A stretch of DNA of 64,000 bases from CAVVGB01 sp963747715 (GTDB lineage: Bacteria; Actinomycetota; Thermoleophilia; Gaiellales; Gaiellaceae), in contig CAVVGB010000009.1 of the NCBI GenBank assembly GCA_963747715.1, forward strand, positions 496,001 to 560,000. Direction: 5' to 3'. This document shows, one piece after another, positions 45,177 through 54,584 of the stretch. A model generated the notes under the pieces. It ran no database searches. It worked only from the letters and a program-made list of their open reading frames with translations, and was not told the origin of the DNA. How positions within the stretch are numbered: the first letter of the stretch is position 1; every line of letters starts with the position of its first letter. The position numbers were made by a program, and so were the translations under genes.

Positions 45177-46605
45177 ATGGCCGTGACCGTTCAGGAACGA
45201 AAGCTCCTGCTCGACGGCGAGTGGGTGGAGACGGGCGAGTGGCAGGAGGTGCGCTCTCCGTATTCGGGTGAGGTAGTGGCGAGGGTCGCGCGCGGTGGCG
45301 CCGAGGAGACTCGGAGAGCCCTCGACGCGGCCGAGCGCGCAATGCGAGAGCCGCTTCCCGCCCACCGCCGCGCCGAGATCCTCGACGCCGTTGCGCGCCT
45401 CCTAGCCGAGCGAAACGACGAGCTCGCGCGCACGATCTGCGCCGAGGCAGGGAAGCCTCTCAAGGCTGCCCGCGTCGAGGCCGAGCGCGCCGTCTCGACC
45501 TACACGAGCGCCGCTGTCGAGGCGCGCAAGCTCACGGGCGAGGTCGTGCCCATGGACGCGACGCCGGCGGGAGTCGGGAAGCTCGCCTTCACGCTGCGCA
45601 CGCCGATCGGGATCGTCGGCGCGATCTCTCCCTTCAACTTTCCGCTCAACCTCGTCGCGCACAAGATCGCACCGGCACTCGCGGCCGGCTGCGCCGTCGT
45701 CCTCAAACCGGCCGCGCAGACGCCGCTCTCAGCGCTTCTGCTCGCCGAGCTCGAGCTCGAGGCGGGACTGCCGCCCGGCTGGCTGAACGTCGTCGTCGGA
45801 AAGGCATCCGAGATCGGGGACGTGCTCGTCGCCGACGAGCGCGTACGTCTCATCACCTTCACGGGCTCGGCGGAGGTGGGCTGGAAGCTGCGCGAGCGCG
45901 CGGCGCGGAAGCGCGTGTCGCTCGAGCTCGGCAACGCAACTCCCGTGATCGTGGAGGCGGACGCCGACGTCGACGAGGCCGCGGCGAAGCTCGCCGCCAA
46001 CGCGTTTTCCTTCGCGGGCCAAAGCTGCATCTCCGTGCAGCGCATCTACGTCCACCGCCAGGCTGTACGACGACTTCGTCGGCGGCTTCCTCCCGAAGGT
46101 GGAAGCACTGAAGCTGGGCGACCCGGGTGAGGAAGAGACCGACGTCGGGCCGGTCATCGACGAGGACGCACGCGAGCGGATCACCGCCTGGATCGACGAA
46201 GCGCGCTCCGCCGGCGCCACGCTCCTCGCGGGGGGCGAGGTCGTCGACGGGATCATCCAGCCCACGGTGCTCGCCGACGTCACGCCCGAGATGAAGGTGT
46301 CCTGCGCCGAGGTGTTCGGGCCCGTCTGCACCGTCACGCCCTACGACTCGCTGGACGAGGCGCTCGCGCTCGCCAACGGCACGGAGTTCGGTCTCCAGGC
46401 GGGCCTCTTCACGAGCAACCTGAAGACCGCGCTCGCCGCGTCCTCGGCCCTCGAGTTCGGGGGCGTCACCGTCAACGAGGCCCCGACCTTCCGCGCCGAC
46501 CAGATGCCCTATGGCGGGATCAAAGCGTCCGGCAACACGCGAGAGGGACCGCACTACACGGTGCGTGAGATGACCGAGGAGCGCTTGGTCGTCCTCAATC
46601 GGTAG
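45177..46605 (+). CDS. NAD(P)-dependent aldehyde dehydrogenase, apparent frameshift
   Basis: This aldehyde dehydrogenase of about 475 residues has SPFNFPLNLVAHKIAPALA, LKPAAQTPLSA, FTGSAEVGWKL, the catalytic Glu in SLELGNATPVIVEAD, catalytic Cys in FAGQSCISVQR and the C-terminal NEAPTFRADQMPYGGIK. An extra G near 46061 breaks the frame after IYVHRQ; the other frame continues at once (YDDFVGGFLPKVEALKLGD). It resembles the lactaldehyde/succinate-semialdehyde group. Likely intact in the organism. Confidence 0.88.
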
Positions 46606-46626
46606 CGGCTAAACTCGGACGGCGAG

Positions 46627-47208
46627 ATGGCCTGGCTGCGGAGAACACGCTTCGCCCGTCCCGCCGGGCCGCCGCCTCCCCCGCCCGCTGCGGATGGCGC
46701 CCCCGTCGGCGACCCGCTCTTTCAGGTCCCCACGCCCCGGCGTATGCGCCATGAGCGGCACGCCCTCGCGCGTCGGCGCGAGATCGAGATTCGCGACGTC
46801 GGCGGCCTCGCCGTCGAGATGGTTCGCCGCGACCGCTTTCGGCCCGAGCTCCTCATCGAGCGCGCCGGCGACGTCCTTCTGATCGAGCAGCGGCTGAACG
46901 AGCTCGACGCGCTCCTTATGGCCTCGCTCGTCGCGACGCGCGGGCCGCTGCGAACGCTTCCGCGCTGCGAGTGCGGTGCGCCGCTTCCGCCGGGCGTCCA
47001 TTTCTGCTCTCACTGCGGACGGCCGGCGCCCGGCTCTCGCCCCGTCGCCGTGTGCAGCCACTGCGGCCAGCCGCTTCCCGCCGAAGCGAACTTCTGCGCG
47101 TACTGCGGCAACTCGGCCGCCGCGGACGAGTTCGCGGCCGAGCACGATCTCTCCGACACCATCGTGCGCTCGTGGCCCGCCGCGGACGAGCGGGCCGGAG
47201 ACGGCTAG
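46627..47208 (+). CDS. double zinc-ribbon protein
   Basis: This 193-residue protein has a Pro-rich start, a central folded region (RREIEIRDVGGLAVEMVRRDRF) and two C-terminal zinc ribbons (CECGAPL..FCSHCG and CSHCGQPL..FCAYCG, about 118-165). No catalytic motif is visible. The stop overlaps the next start by one base, so the two zinc-ribbon proteins are made together. Function unknown. Confidence 0.75.
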   Translation: MAWLRRTRFARPAGPPPPPPAADGAPVGDPLFQVPTPRRMRHERHALARRREIEIRDVGGLAVEMVRRDRFRPELLIERAGDVLLIEQRLNELDALLMASLVATRGPLRTLPRCECGAPLPPGVHFCSHCGRPAPGSRPVAVCSHCGQPLPAEANFCAYCGNSAAADEFAAEHDLSDTIVRSWPAADERAGDG

Positions 47209-47999
47209 TGGTCGAGCCGCCGGGACCGCCGCCGCCCCCTCCGCCCGAGCTGCCTCCCGAGCCGCCGCCTCCCGCCCCGGAGCCGCCGGCCCCGGATCCG
47301 TACCTCTGTCCGCGCTGCGGCGCCCCGCACGACGCGTTTCAGGAGTACTGCCTCGAGTGCGGCATCAGGCTGCCGGCACCGGCTGGTACCACAACGGTGC
47401 GCAGCACGATGTGGACGCGCGAGTCGCCGCTCTGGCTGTGGGCGGCCCTCGCTGCACTGCTGCTCGTGGCGCTCGTGGCGGGCGCGATCGTCGCCGTCGC
47501 CGCAACCGACGGGGAGGAGACGGGCGTCGTCGTCTCGACCAACCCGACGACGACGCAACCGGTCGGGGTGATCACCCAGCCGCAGACGTTCACGATCAAC
47601 CCGGGCACGACGTCCACTGCGCCGACCACGACCACGCTGCCGACCACGAGCTTCGGCACGACGACGACGGCCACGACGACAACGGCCACGACCACGACGA
47701 CGAGCACGACCGGCTCCCTGACGACCTGGCCGCCGGGGAAGGACGGCTTCACCGTCGTTCTCAAGTCCGTGCCGAAGAGCCAGGGCCGAGCGCCGGCCGA
47801 GGCCGAAGCCCGCCGCGCTCAGAGCCAGGGCCTCCCGCAGCCCGGCGTGCTCGACTCCTCCGACTACAGCAGCATGAACGCGGGCTACTACGTCGCCTTC
47901 AGCGGCGTCTACGACACGAAGGCGCAGGCCGAGAGCGGTCTCGCCACGGCGCGAAGCAGGGGCTTTCCTCTCGCGTACGTGCGCCGCGTGGCCGACTGA
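47208..47999 (+). CDS. zinc-ribbon membrane protein with SPOR-like C terminus
   Basis: From GTG 47208, 263 residues: a Pro-rich leader, one zinc ribbon (CPRCGAPH..YCLECG), one membrane helix (LWLWAALAALLLVALVAGAIVAV). A long Thr-rich linker follows (about residues 110-170), then a SPOR-like domain (FTVVLKSVP, YYVAFSGVYDTKAQAESGLA). SPOR domains bind denuded peptidoglycan at division sites. So a cytoplasmic zinc ribbon is linked through the membrane to a wall-binding domain, an unusual arrangement. Confidence 0.78.
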   Translation: MVEPPGPPPPPPPELPPEPPPPAPEPPAPDPYLCPRCGAPHDAFQEYCLECGIRLPAPAGTTTVRSTMWTRESPLWLWAALAALLLVALVAGAIVAVAATDGEETGVVVSTNPTTTQPVGVITQPQTFTINPGTTSTAPTTTTLPTTSFGTTTTATTTTATTTTTSTTGSLTTWPPGKDGFTVVLKSVPKSQGRAPAEAEARRAQSQGLPQPGVLDSSDYSSMNAGYYVAFSGVYDTKAQAESGLATARSRGFPLAYVRRVAD

Positions 48000-48031
48000 A
48001 CCACGTGTTTGTAACATCGGCAACGCGGAGT

Positions 48032-48059
48032 TTGTAACACGCTTCGAGCGGGGTAGACT
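48032..48059 (+). promoter_or_regulatory. candidate promoter of the 48.1-kb gene, with GTTTGTAACA repeats
   Basis: TTGTAA (48032-48037) and TAGACT (48054-48059) are 16 bases apart. GTTTGTAACA occurs at 48007-48016 and 48030-48039, the second overlapping the -35. A short palindrome CTCTCCCTGGGAGAG follows near 48060. The -10 resembles the AGACT -10 of the LVIVD promoters. Confidence 0.45.
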
Positions 48060-48144
48060 CTCCCTGGGAGAGACCCCCAGGCCGCGCTTAATCTGGGGTT
48101 AACACAACTTTGCAGGTGCTTTCCATGTGGGACGGTAAGCTCAC

Positions 48145-48603
48145 ATGCAACATCGGCAGGACGGACTTCGCGAACGTATGTATCAGTACTCCAGAGCCAT
48201 TTACCGCACGATCAAGGACCTGATCGACCCCTACGTCGATGCGCAGACGCAGCTCGAGTACCGCCGCGACGTCCTGGCAGCCTGTGAGGACACGGTCGAG
48301 CGGCTCGCCCGCGACCCCCGCTATTTCGCGCATCCCGACCGCACGCTCTTCCAGGACATCCGCCGCTTCTTCCCGATCAGCCACCAGGCGCAGGTCGCCT
48401 GGGCGGTGACCGAGGGGATCGGCGCAGCGGTCGAGTTCATCGAGGCGCAGATCGAGGCCGGCGCTTTCGACGGCGGCGCGGCGCGCTGCCAGGCGACGAC
48501 GCGCAAGGGCAAGCCTTGCCAGCGCACGCCGCTCCCGGACCGCGAGTACTGCCCCTCGCACCAGCACCTCGAAGTGCACGAAGACGTGCGCTCCGCGGCT
48601 TAG
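48145..48603 (+). CDS. hypothetical protein with C-terminal zinc-knuckle
   Basis: This 152-residue protein has an N-terminal helical domain (SRAIYRTIKDLIDPYVDAQTQ onward; DTVERLARDPRYFAHP; FEIEAQI-like helix). The C terminus is a Cys/His motif (RCQATTRKGKPCQRTPLPDREYC..H) with C-x8-C-x9-C-x2-H spacing, a likely zinc site. ATG 48178 (MYQYSRAIY) is an alternative start. A clear promoter and about 80-base leader precede it. I do not know the function. Confidence 0.7.
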   Translation: MQHRQDGLRERMYQYSRAIYRTIKDLIDPYVDAQTQLEYRRDVLAACEDTVERLARDPRYFAHPDRTLFQDIRRFFPISHQAQVAWAVTEGIGAAVEFIEAQIEAGAFDGGAARCQATTRKGKPCQRTPLPDREYCPSHQHLEVHEDVRSAA

Positions 48604-48607
48604 CGGC

Positions 48608-49675
48608 TTAGCCCAGCGCTAGCTGCTCGAAATCTTCGAGGTTGGAGACGCTGACGCCGACGAGGCGTAGCGCGCCCGGCCGTTCCGCGAGCCCGCGGTC
48701 GAGCAGGCTGCAGGCGAGCTCGCCGATCCGGGCTCCATCCGCACAGCCGGCCGGGAGCGTCGTCGAGCGGCTGCGGATCGAGAAGTCGGGGTAGCGAAGC
48801 TTCGTGGTGATCGTCCGGGCGACCTGCCCGGACGCCTTCAGGTGATCGCCCACCGAAAGCGCCATGCGGCGAAGCTCGGCGTGCAGCTGCTCCCGGTCGG
48901 CGATGTCGCGCGCGAAGGTCTCCTCGTGCCCGATCGAGATGTTCTCGTACACGGTCTCGAGCGGCCGCGGGTCGACTCCCTGCGCCCGCTCGCGCAGGAG
49001 CCGTCCAACCTTCCCCGGCAGGAGGCGCGCGAGCGCTCCGTCCTCGAGCGCCGCCAGCGCGCCGATGGTCTCGATTCCGTGGGCGCGCAGCCGTGCGTCT
49101 GCACGGGGACCGACGCCCGGAAGGAGGCGAACGGGGAAGGGCGCGAGAAACGCCGCTTCGCGCCCGGGCGCGACCAGCGTGAGCCCGCCGGGCTTGCGCC
49201 GGTCGCTCGCGACCTTGGCCACGACTTTGCAGGTGCCCACTCCGATCGAGCACGAGAGCCTCGTGGCGCCGCGGACGGCCGTCTGGACGGCCTCGGCGAT
49301 CTCGCGCACCTGCGACCACCTCGTCACGACCTCGCCCAGGTCGAGGTAGCCCTCGTCCATGCCCGTCCGCTCGACGGTCGGCACGACCTCGCGCACCACG
49401 TCCCAGACAGCGCGCGAATGCTCGGAATACAGACGCTTGTTCGGCCTGACGAAGACGGCGTGGGGACAGCGCCTGACGGCCTCCGCGCAGCTCATCGCCG
49501 AACGGATCCCGTAGCGCCGGGCCTCGTAGTTCGCCGTCGCCACGACCCCGCGGCCCTGCGGGTCGCCCCCCACGACGAGGGGCTTCGAGGCCAGCTCGGG
49601 CTGCTCGAGCTCCTCGACGGCGGCGAAGAAGGCATCCAGGTCGAGGTGGCCCACGATTCTCGGCACCCCTTGCAT
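48608..49675 (-). CDS. dinB: DNA polymerase IV (Y-family) DinB
   Basis: This 355-residue translesion polymerase has catalytic residues in HLDLDAFFAAVE (Asp12) and MDEGYLDL (Asp107, Glu108, normally SIDEAYLD; the Gly is a mild deviation). YEARRYGIRSAM, SIGVGTCKVVAKVASDRRKPGG and the little-finger domain are also visible. It lacks an obvious C-terminal clamp-binding peptide. Divergent from the PafB-PafC-type gene with 20 bases between starts, so regulation by that activator in the DNA-damage response is plausible. Confidence 0.93.
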   Translation of the reverse strand: MQGVPRIVGHLDLDAFFAAVEELEQPELASKPLVVGGDPQGRGVVATANYEARRYGIRSAMSCAEAVRRCPHAVFVRPNKRLYSEHSRAVWDVVREVVPTVERTGMDEGYLDLGEVVTRWSQVREIAEAVQTAVRGATRLSCSIGVGTCKVVAKVASDRRKPGGLTLVAPGREAAFLAPFPVRLLPGVGPRADARLRAHGIETIGALAALEDGALARLLPGKVGRLLRERAQGVDPRPLETVYENISIGHEETFARDIADREQLHAELRRMALSVGDHLKASGQVARTITTKLRYPDFSIRSRSTTLPAGCADGARIGELACSLLDRGLAERPGALRLVGVSVSNLEDFEQLALG

Positions 49676-49695
49676 GGCCTGAAAGAATAGGTTCG

Positions 49696-51729
49696 GTGTC
49701 GCACGACACTGACAAGCTGATCCGGCAGCTGTCGCTCGTCGCCTTCCTCATGGCCGAGCGGCGTCCGCTGACCGCCAGGGACATCAAGGGCACGGTCGAG
49801 GGCTACTCGGAGATGTCGGACGAGGCGTTCGCGCGCCGCTTCTACTCGGACCGGACCGAGCTGATCGGCCTCGGCGTTCCACTCCACTCGCAGCGCGACG
49901 AGTTCACCGGCGAGGAGCTGTACACGCTCCGCTCGGACCAGTACTTCCTCCCCGCGCTCGACCTCAAGGACGACGAGCTGGCCGCGCTCCAGATCGCGCT
50001 CCACCTGCTCGAGGGCAAGTTCGCGTACTCGGAGCCGCTGCGTCTCGCGCTCCAGAACCTCGCGCTCGGCCGCGCGTCGCGCTCGGAGATCGAGACACCC
50101 GAGAGCGCCGTGCGCGTCGAGCTGCGCGACCCCGACTACAACGCGGAGATGTCGGGGCGCCTGACGAAGCTCGAGGCCGCCATCTCGAAGCAGCGCACCG
50201 TCAAGTTCAACTACTGGACGCTCAGCCGGAACGCGACGAGCGAGCGGACGATCGACCCGTACGCGCTCCTCCACGACCAGCAGTCGTGGTACGTGATCGG
50301 GCTCGACCACAACCGCAAGGACATCCGCACGTTCCGCGTCTCGCGCATTCGCGGCGAGATTCGCTTCGCGACGCGGCGTGAGCGCGACTTCCGCCTACCC
50401 GAGGACTTCGATCCGCAGAAGTACCGCGGCCGGCAGCCCTGGCAATACGGCGACGAGTACGCCGGCGAGGCCGAGATCGAGCTCGACCCCGACACGGCCT
50501 GGTGGGCCGAGCGCGTGTTCGCCGAACGCGCCCGGGTCGACGACGACGTCCTCGTGACGCCGTACGTGCAGATCGGTCCGCTCGCGGGCTGGGTGCTGCG
50601 CCAGGAGGGACGCGCGCGCCCGCTGGCCCCGCCCGAGCTCGTGCGCGAGGCCAAGGAGGGCGTCGAGCGAGTGGCGACGGTGCACGAGGGCGAGCCGTCC
50701 AAACCGCCGCGAGCCACGCGAGAACGACCGGTAGTCGCTGCCGAGCGGCCCGTCGGCCCCGTCGCTCCGGAGCGCTTCGGCGTCCTGCAGGCCCTGCTTG
50801 CGCACCTGCTCGTGCGGTGCGGCGAGGAGCGGTCGGCACGGATTCCCGCTGAGGAGCTCACCGAGCGCTTCCACATTCCACCCGACGAGCTCGAGGATCA
50901 CCTCCAGCTGCTCAATCTCGTCAATTTCGGCGGGGGCTGTTACGCGATCTACGCGACGCTCCAGGACGGCGAGGTCCACGTGGACAAGGAGCTCTTCGGT
51001 GACACGTTCCGCCGGCCTCCGCGCCTGACGCCGCTCGAGGCGCGCGCGATCCGGCTGGCGCTCGACTTCGTGGGGCCGATGATCGCCGCCGACGCGCACA
51101 CGACGCTCGACCGCGTGCGGCGCAAGCTCGAAGAGACCTTCGGCGAGTTCAACCTGCGCGAGACGCCGGACTCACACGTCGGCGAAGAGGAGGAGGCTCT
51201 CATCCGCACTTTCTCGCAGGCGATCGAAGAGCACCGCCTCGTACGAATCCAGTACGTCGACGCGGAGGGCGCCGCGAGCGAGCGGACGGTCGAGCCGTAC
51301 TCGTTCGAGCGCGAGCTTCCCAACTGGTACGTGCACTGCTGGGACCAGACACGCGACGCCGAGAAGAGCTTCCGCATCGACCGGGTGCGTGGCGCCACGC
51401 TCCTCGACGAGCGGTTCGAGCCGCGCGAAGGTCTCACGCTGAAGCGGCTGCGGGACGCGCACGTCGCGCAGGTCCTCTACTCGGGAGAAGCGGCACGGCG
51501 CCGCCTCGAGCGGCCCGGCGCCACGCCGCTCGTCAAGGGCCAGGTTCTCGCGGAGGAGCGCTACGGCGGCGCAGACTGGCTCGTCGGCGAGATTCTCAAC
51601 TGGCGCGGCGAGGCCGAGGTGATCGAGCCGGCCACGATGCGCAAGGAAGTCGCCCGCCGCGCGCGTGCACTCGCGCGCGACCTGCGGCCCGCGAAGCGGG
51701 CGACCGCCAAGGCCACCCGCAGCCGTTAG
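49696..51729 (+). CDS. pafBC: PafB-PafC fused WYL-domain transcriptional regulator
   Basis: This 677-residue protein has two tandem halves, each with an HTH-like N-terminal part, a WYL domain and a WCX-type end. WYL signatures are SWYVIGLDHNRKDIRTFR (about 190) and NWYVHCWDQTRDAEKSFR (about 535). In mycobacteria PafB and PafC form a heterodimer that activates a LexA-independent DNA-damage regulon, with single-stranded DNA as the proposed ligand; fused forms occur in other actinobacteria. No Pup-proteasome genes are nearby. Start is GTG 49696. Confidence 0.88.
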   Translation: MSHDTDKLIRQLSLVAFLMAERRPLTARDIKGTVEGYSEMSDEAFARRFYSDRTELIGLGVPLHSQRDEFTGEELYTLRSDQYFLPALDLKDDELAALQIALHLLEGKFAYSEPLRLALQNLALGRASRSEIETPESAVRVELRDPDYNAEMSGRLTKLEAAISKQRTVKFNYWTLSRNATSERTIDPYALLHDQQSWYVIGLDHNRKDIRTFRVSRIRGEIRFATRRERDFRLPEDFDPQKYRGRQPWQYGDEYAGEAEIELDPDTAWWAERVFAERARVDDDVLVTPYVQIGPLAGWVLRQEGRARPLAPPELVREAKEGVERVATVHEGEPSKPPRATRERPVVAAERPVGPVAPERFGVLQALLAHLLVRCGEERSARIPAEELTERFHIPPDELEDHLQLLNLVNFGGGCYAIYATLQDGEVHVDKELFGDTFRRPPRLTPLEARAIRLALDFVGPMIAADAHTTLDRVRRKLEETFGEFNLRETPDSHVGEEEEALIRTFSQAIEEHRLVRIQYVDAEGAASERTVEPYSFERELPNWYVHCWDQTRDAEKSFRIDRVRGATLLDERFEPREGLTLKRLRDAHVAQVLYSGEAARRRLERPGATPLVKGQVLAEERYGGADWLVGEILNWRGEAEVIEPATMRKEVARRARALARDLRPAKRATAKATRSR

Positions 51730-51739
51730 AGGCGAGCTG

Positions 51740-53542
51740 CTAGCGCCTGACCGGCAGGCGCAGCGTAAACGTCGCGCCGAGGCCGCTCTCCGACGCGACC
51801 TCGAGCGAGCCCCCATGCGCCTCGGCGATCGAGCGCGCGATGAAGAGGCCGAGGCCGGCGCCGGGCTTCGACTTGCCGCCGTGGTTCAGGCGGCCGAACT
51901 TCTCGAAGACGAGCGTGTGCTGCTCGGAAGGGATTCCCGGCCCGTGGTCGCGCACGGTCACCGTCACGAGGCCGTTCGTGCTGCCGGCCTTCACCTCGAT
52001 CTCGTCGCCGGCGACGGTGTACTTGGCCGCATTCGTGAGCAGGTTGACGAGCAGCTGGCGTAGGCGCTCGCGGTCCCCTTGTACGACCGGCAGCTTGCGC
52101 TCGACGCGCGTCTTCACGCTCACCTCGTCGTGACCGAGCTCGACCATCGCCGCCGTCTCGCGCACGAGGTCGGCGAGGTCGACGTCCGAGAAGACGTAGG
52201 TGAAGGTGCCGGCTTCGATGCGCGAGGTGTCGAGCACGTCGCCGATCAGGATCGAGAGGCGCGTGGTCTCCTCGGAGATGAGGGCGAGGAAGGATTCGCG
52301 TTGGTCCGGCTGCAGCTCGCGCCAGCGCTCGCGCAGCGTCGTCGCGCAGCCGATGATCGAGGCCATCGGCGCGCGGAGCTCGTGCGATACGAGCGAGACG
52401 AAGTCCGCTCGAAGAGCTGACAGCCGCCGAAGCTCTTCCGCGGCGCTGCGCTCGGCGGCGTAGGTGCGGATGTTCTGAACCGCGTAACCGATCTGCCGGC
52501 CGAGAAGCGTGACGAGGTCGACCTCGTCGCGACTGAACGCGTCGGCCTCCTGGCGCGAAACCGACACCATCCCGAGGATGCGGCCGCCGGCATTGAGGGG
52601 CGCGACGACGCGCGTCTTGAGCCCCGCTTCGGCGAGCTCACGCTCCTCCGGGTAGAGCGGGTTCGAGTCCATGTCGCCGCGGACGACCGTCTCGCCCGCG
52701 AGCACGGTCTCCATGATCGAACCGCGCAGCGGGCGGCGCGTACCGCGCGCGAAGAGCTCACCTTCCCCGAGCCCCGAGTTGGCCATGACCTCGACCTCGT
52801 CTCCCTCCGCAAGGACGATGGCGAGTCGGTCGTAGTGGAAGACGCTCTGCACCTCGCGCAGGAAGCGCTGGAAGGCCTTCTCCTCGTCGAGCGTCGAGCT
52901 GAGCGCACGCGCCACGCGGTTGACCGACTCGAGCTGGTCTGCGCGGCGACCGAGCTGATCGCGAAGGTCCTCCGCCTCAGCCGCGCGCGACTCGGCCAGC
53001 TCGGCCTCGCGGCGCAGCCGGCGCGCGAGCCAGCCGACGACGAGGCCGATCATGAGCATCACGCCGAACGGGAACGTGATTCCGTCCGCGTCGAAGTCGT
53101 AGTCGTCGAGCTGGTCGGCCCGCAGCCACTCTCCCGCTGCGAGCACGCCGACCAGCACGAGCGGCAGAACGATGCCGCCGATGAGCCCGAAGCGAACAGC
53201 CGCCTCTGCGATCGGCAGGAAGAGAAGCAGCCTGATCGGGGTCCCGATCTCGAAGGCGTAGTAGAGGAGGAAGAACGCCGAGACGACGGCGGTGTCGAAC
53301 ACAAGGGAGGTCACTGCGAGGCGCTGCTGGGCGGCTAGCGGGCGCTCGCGGCGCGAGAGGATCCAGAGCAGCACGGCGCCGACCGCGAAGACGCCGGTGA
53401 TCGCCCACGCGCCGTCCTCGTAGCCGGGCGGGTAGTCGGTCGTCATCAGGCCGACCTCGAGCGCGGCGAACGGCACGGCGAACAGCCGGATCCACGCGAT
53501 CCAGCGCTCGATCTCCAGCAGACGTTCCAGGTGGTCGCTCAT
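51740..53542 (-). CDS. membrane histidine kinase with GAF domain
   Basis: This 600-residue kinase has an N-terminal membrane module of about six helices (residues 15-172) and a short coiled coil. A GAF domain (about 200-370: FLREVQSVFHYDRLAIVL, VAPLNAGGRILGMVSV) follows, then HisKA with SLVSHELRAPMASI and an ATPase domain (NLLTNAAKYTVAG, DHGPGIP, GAGLGLFIA). No response regulator is adjacent. GTG 53548, overlapping the queG stop as GTGA, is an alternative start. Confidence 0.9.
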   Translation of the reverse strand: MSDHLERLLEIERWIAWIRLFAVPFAALEVGLMTTDYPPGYEDGAWAITGVFAVGAVLLWILSRRERPLAAQQRLAVTSLVFDTAVVSAFFLLYYAFEIGTPIRLLLFLPIAEAAVRFGLIGGIVLPLVLVGVLAAGEWLRADQLDDYDFDADGITFPFGVMLMIGLVVGWLARRLRREAELAESRAAEAEDLRDQLGRRADQLESVNRVARALSSTLDEEKAFQRFLREVQSVFHYDRLAIVLAEGDEVEVMANSGLGEGELFARGTRRPLRGSIMETVLAGETVVRGDMDSNPLYPEERELAEAGLKTRVVAPLNAGGRILGMVSVSRQEADAFSRDEVDLVTLLGRQIGYAVQNIRTYAAERSAAEELRRLSALRADFVSLVSHELRAPMASIIGCATTLRERWRELQPDQRESFLALISEETTRLSILIGDVLDTSRIEAGTFTYVFSDVDLADLVRETAAMVELGHDEVSVKTRVERKLPVVQGDRERLRQLLVNLLTNAAKYTVAGDEIEVKAGSTNGLVTVTVRDHGPGIPSEQHTLVFEKFGRLNHGGKSKPGAGLGLFIARSIAEAHGGSLEVASESGLGATFTLRLPVRR

Positions 53543-53544
53543 CC

Positions 53545-54549
53545 TCACCCGCTTAATCGGTCGGCGGCCCACTGGGCATGATCGCGAAGCAGCGGGTCGT
53601 CCCCGTCCGCGAACGGCGCGACTGCGTCGAGAAGAGTCGGGTCGCCGGAGTTGCCGGCCGCGACGAGCGCGTTGCGGCGCAGGTAGCGCGCATCGTTGCG
53701 CGGGAAGTACAGGCGGTCGTAGCGCGTGCGCAGGTCGTCGGCGGGCGCGCTCAGCCACTCGCGGAGCGAGACGACCGGCTCGGCATCCGGGGCCGGCTCG
53801 ACGCCGGCGCGCCGCTTCTCGACGCCGCGGTTCCAGGGGCAGACGTCCTGGCAGATGTCGCAGCCGTACACCTGGCTCCCGAGCGCCTCTCGGTGCTCCT
53901 CGGGAATCGGCTCGGGCGCCTGCGTCCAGTAGGAGAGGCAGCGGGTCGAGTCGAGGACCCCGGCCTCCTCGAGCGCGTCGGTCGGGCAGGCGTCGATGCA
54001 GAGGCGGCACGAGCCGCAATCGAGCTCGAGCGGAGCGCTCGCCTCGATCTCGACGTCCGTCACGAGCGTCCCGAGCACGACCCAGGAGCCGTACCCGCGC
54101 GTGATCAGCAGCGTGTTCTTGCCGTAGAAGCCGACGCCCGCGCGCGCGGCGCCCTCACGGTCGACGTGCTGGTTCGCGTCGACGAACACGCGGTAGCTCC
54201 CGCCGATCCGCTGCCCGAGAGCGTCGAGCTTCTCGCGCAGAAGCGTGTAGTGATCGGACCATGTGTACCGCGGCAGCCGCCCCTGGCCGGGCTCCGGCTC
54301 GGGGCCGGGCGCGTAGTACGAGAGCGCGGCGGACACGACCGTGCGGGCGCCCGGCAAGAGTGTCTCCGGGTGACACGACACCTCCGGCTGCGCCATCGTG
54401 AAGCGCATGTCGGCGAACAGTCCGCGGCCGCGGCGCTCGCGGATGTGGCGCTCGGTTTCCTCGTACGGCTCGGCCGGAGACGCGCCGACGACGTCGATGC
54501 CGAGATCCTCGCCCGCCCGGCTCAACTCGGCCTGGGTCACGAAATTCAC
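53545..54549 (-). CDS. queG: epoxyqueuosine reductase QueG
   Basis: QueG reduces epoxyqueuosine to queuosine in tRNA using cobalamin and two [4Fe-4S] clusters. The 334-residue protein has RYTWSDHY, GKNTLLI, and ferredoxin motifs CGSCRLCIDACP and CGCDICQDVCPW-type (YGCDICQDVCPWNRG), with a HEAT-like C terminus (RNALVAAGNSGDP). With queA and tgt it gives the late queuosine steps, but no preQ1 genes are in the window. GTG 54549 is the start. Confidence 0.94.
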   Translation of the reverse strand: MNFVTQAELSRAGEDLGIDVVGASPAEPYEETERHIRERRGRGLFADMRFTMAQPEVSCHPETLLPGARTVVSAALSYYAPGPEPEPGQGRLPRYTWSDHYTLLREKLDALGQRIGGSYRVFVDANQHVDREGAARAGVGFYGKNTLLITRGYGSWVVLGTLVTDVEIEASAPLELDCGSCRLCIDACPTDALEEAGVLDSTRCLSYWTQAPEPIPEEHREALGSQVYGCDICQDVCPWNRGVEKRRAGVEPAPDAEPVVSLREWLSAPADDLRTRYDRLYFPRNDARYLRRNALVAAGNSGDPTLLDAVAPFADGDDPLLRDHAQWAADRLSG

Positions 54550-54584
54550 GGTAGCACCGCCAAACGCAGGTTACGATCGCGGCC

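Noticed and set aside
47640..47720. Simple-sequence repeat of ACGACG/ACGACC units
   Set aside because: It encodes the Thr-rich linker of the SPOR-like protein and is explained by that reading frame.
53545..54019. Longer start of the GAF histidine kinase at 54019
   Set aside because: The extra sequence lies antisense-free but out of frame inside queG and has no family similarity; starts at 53542 or 53548 fit.
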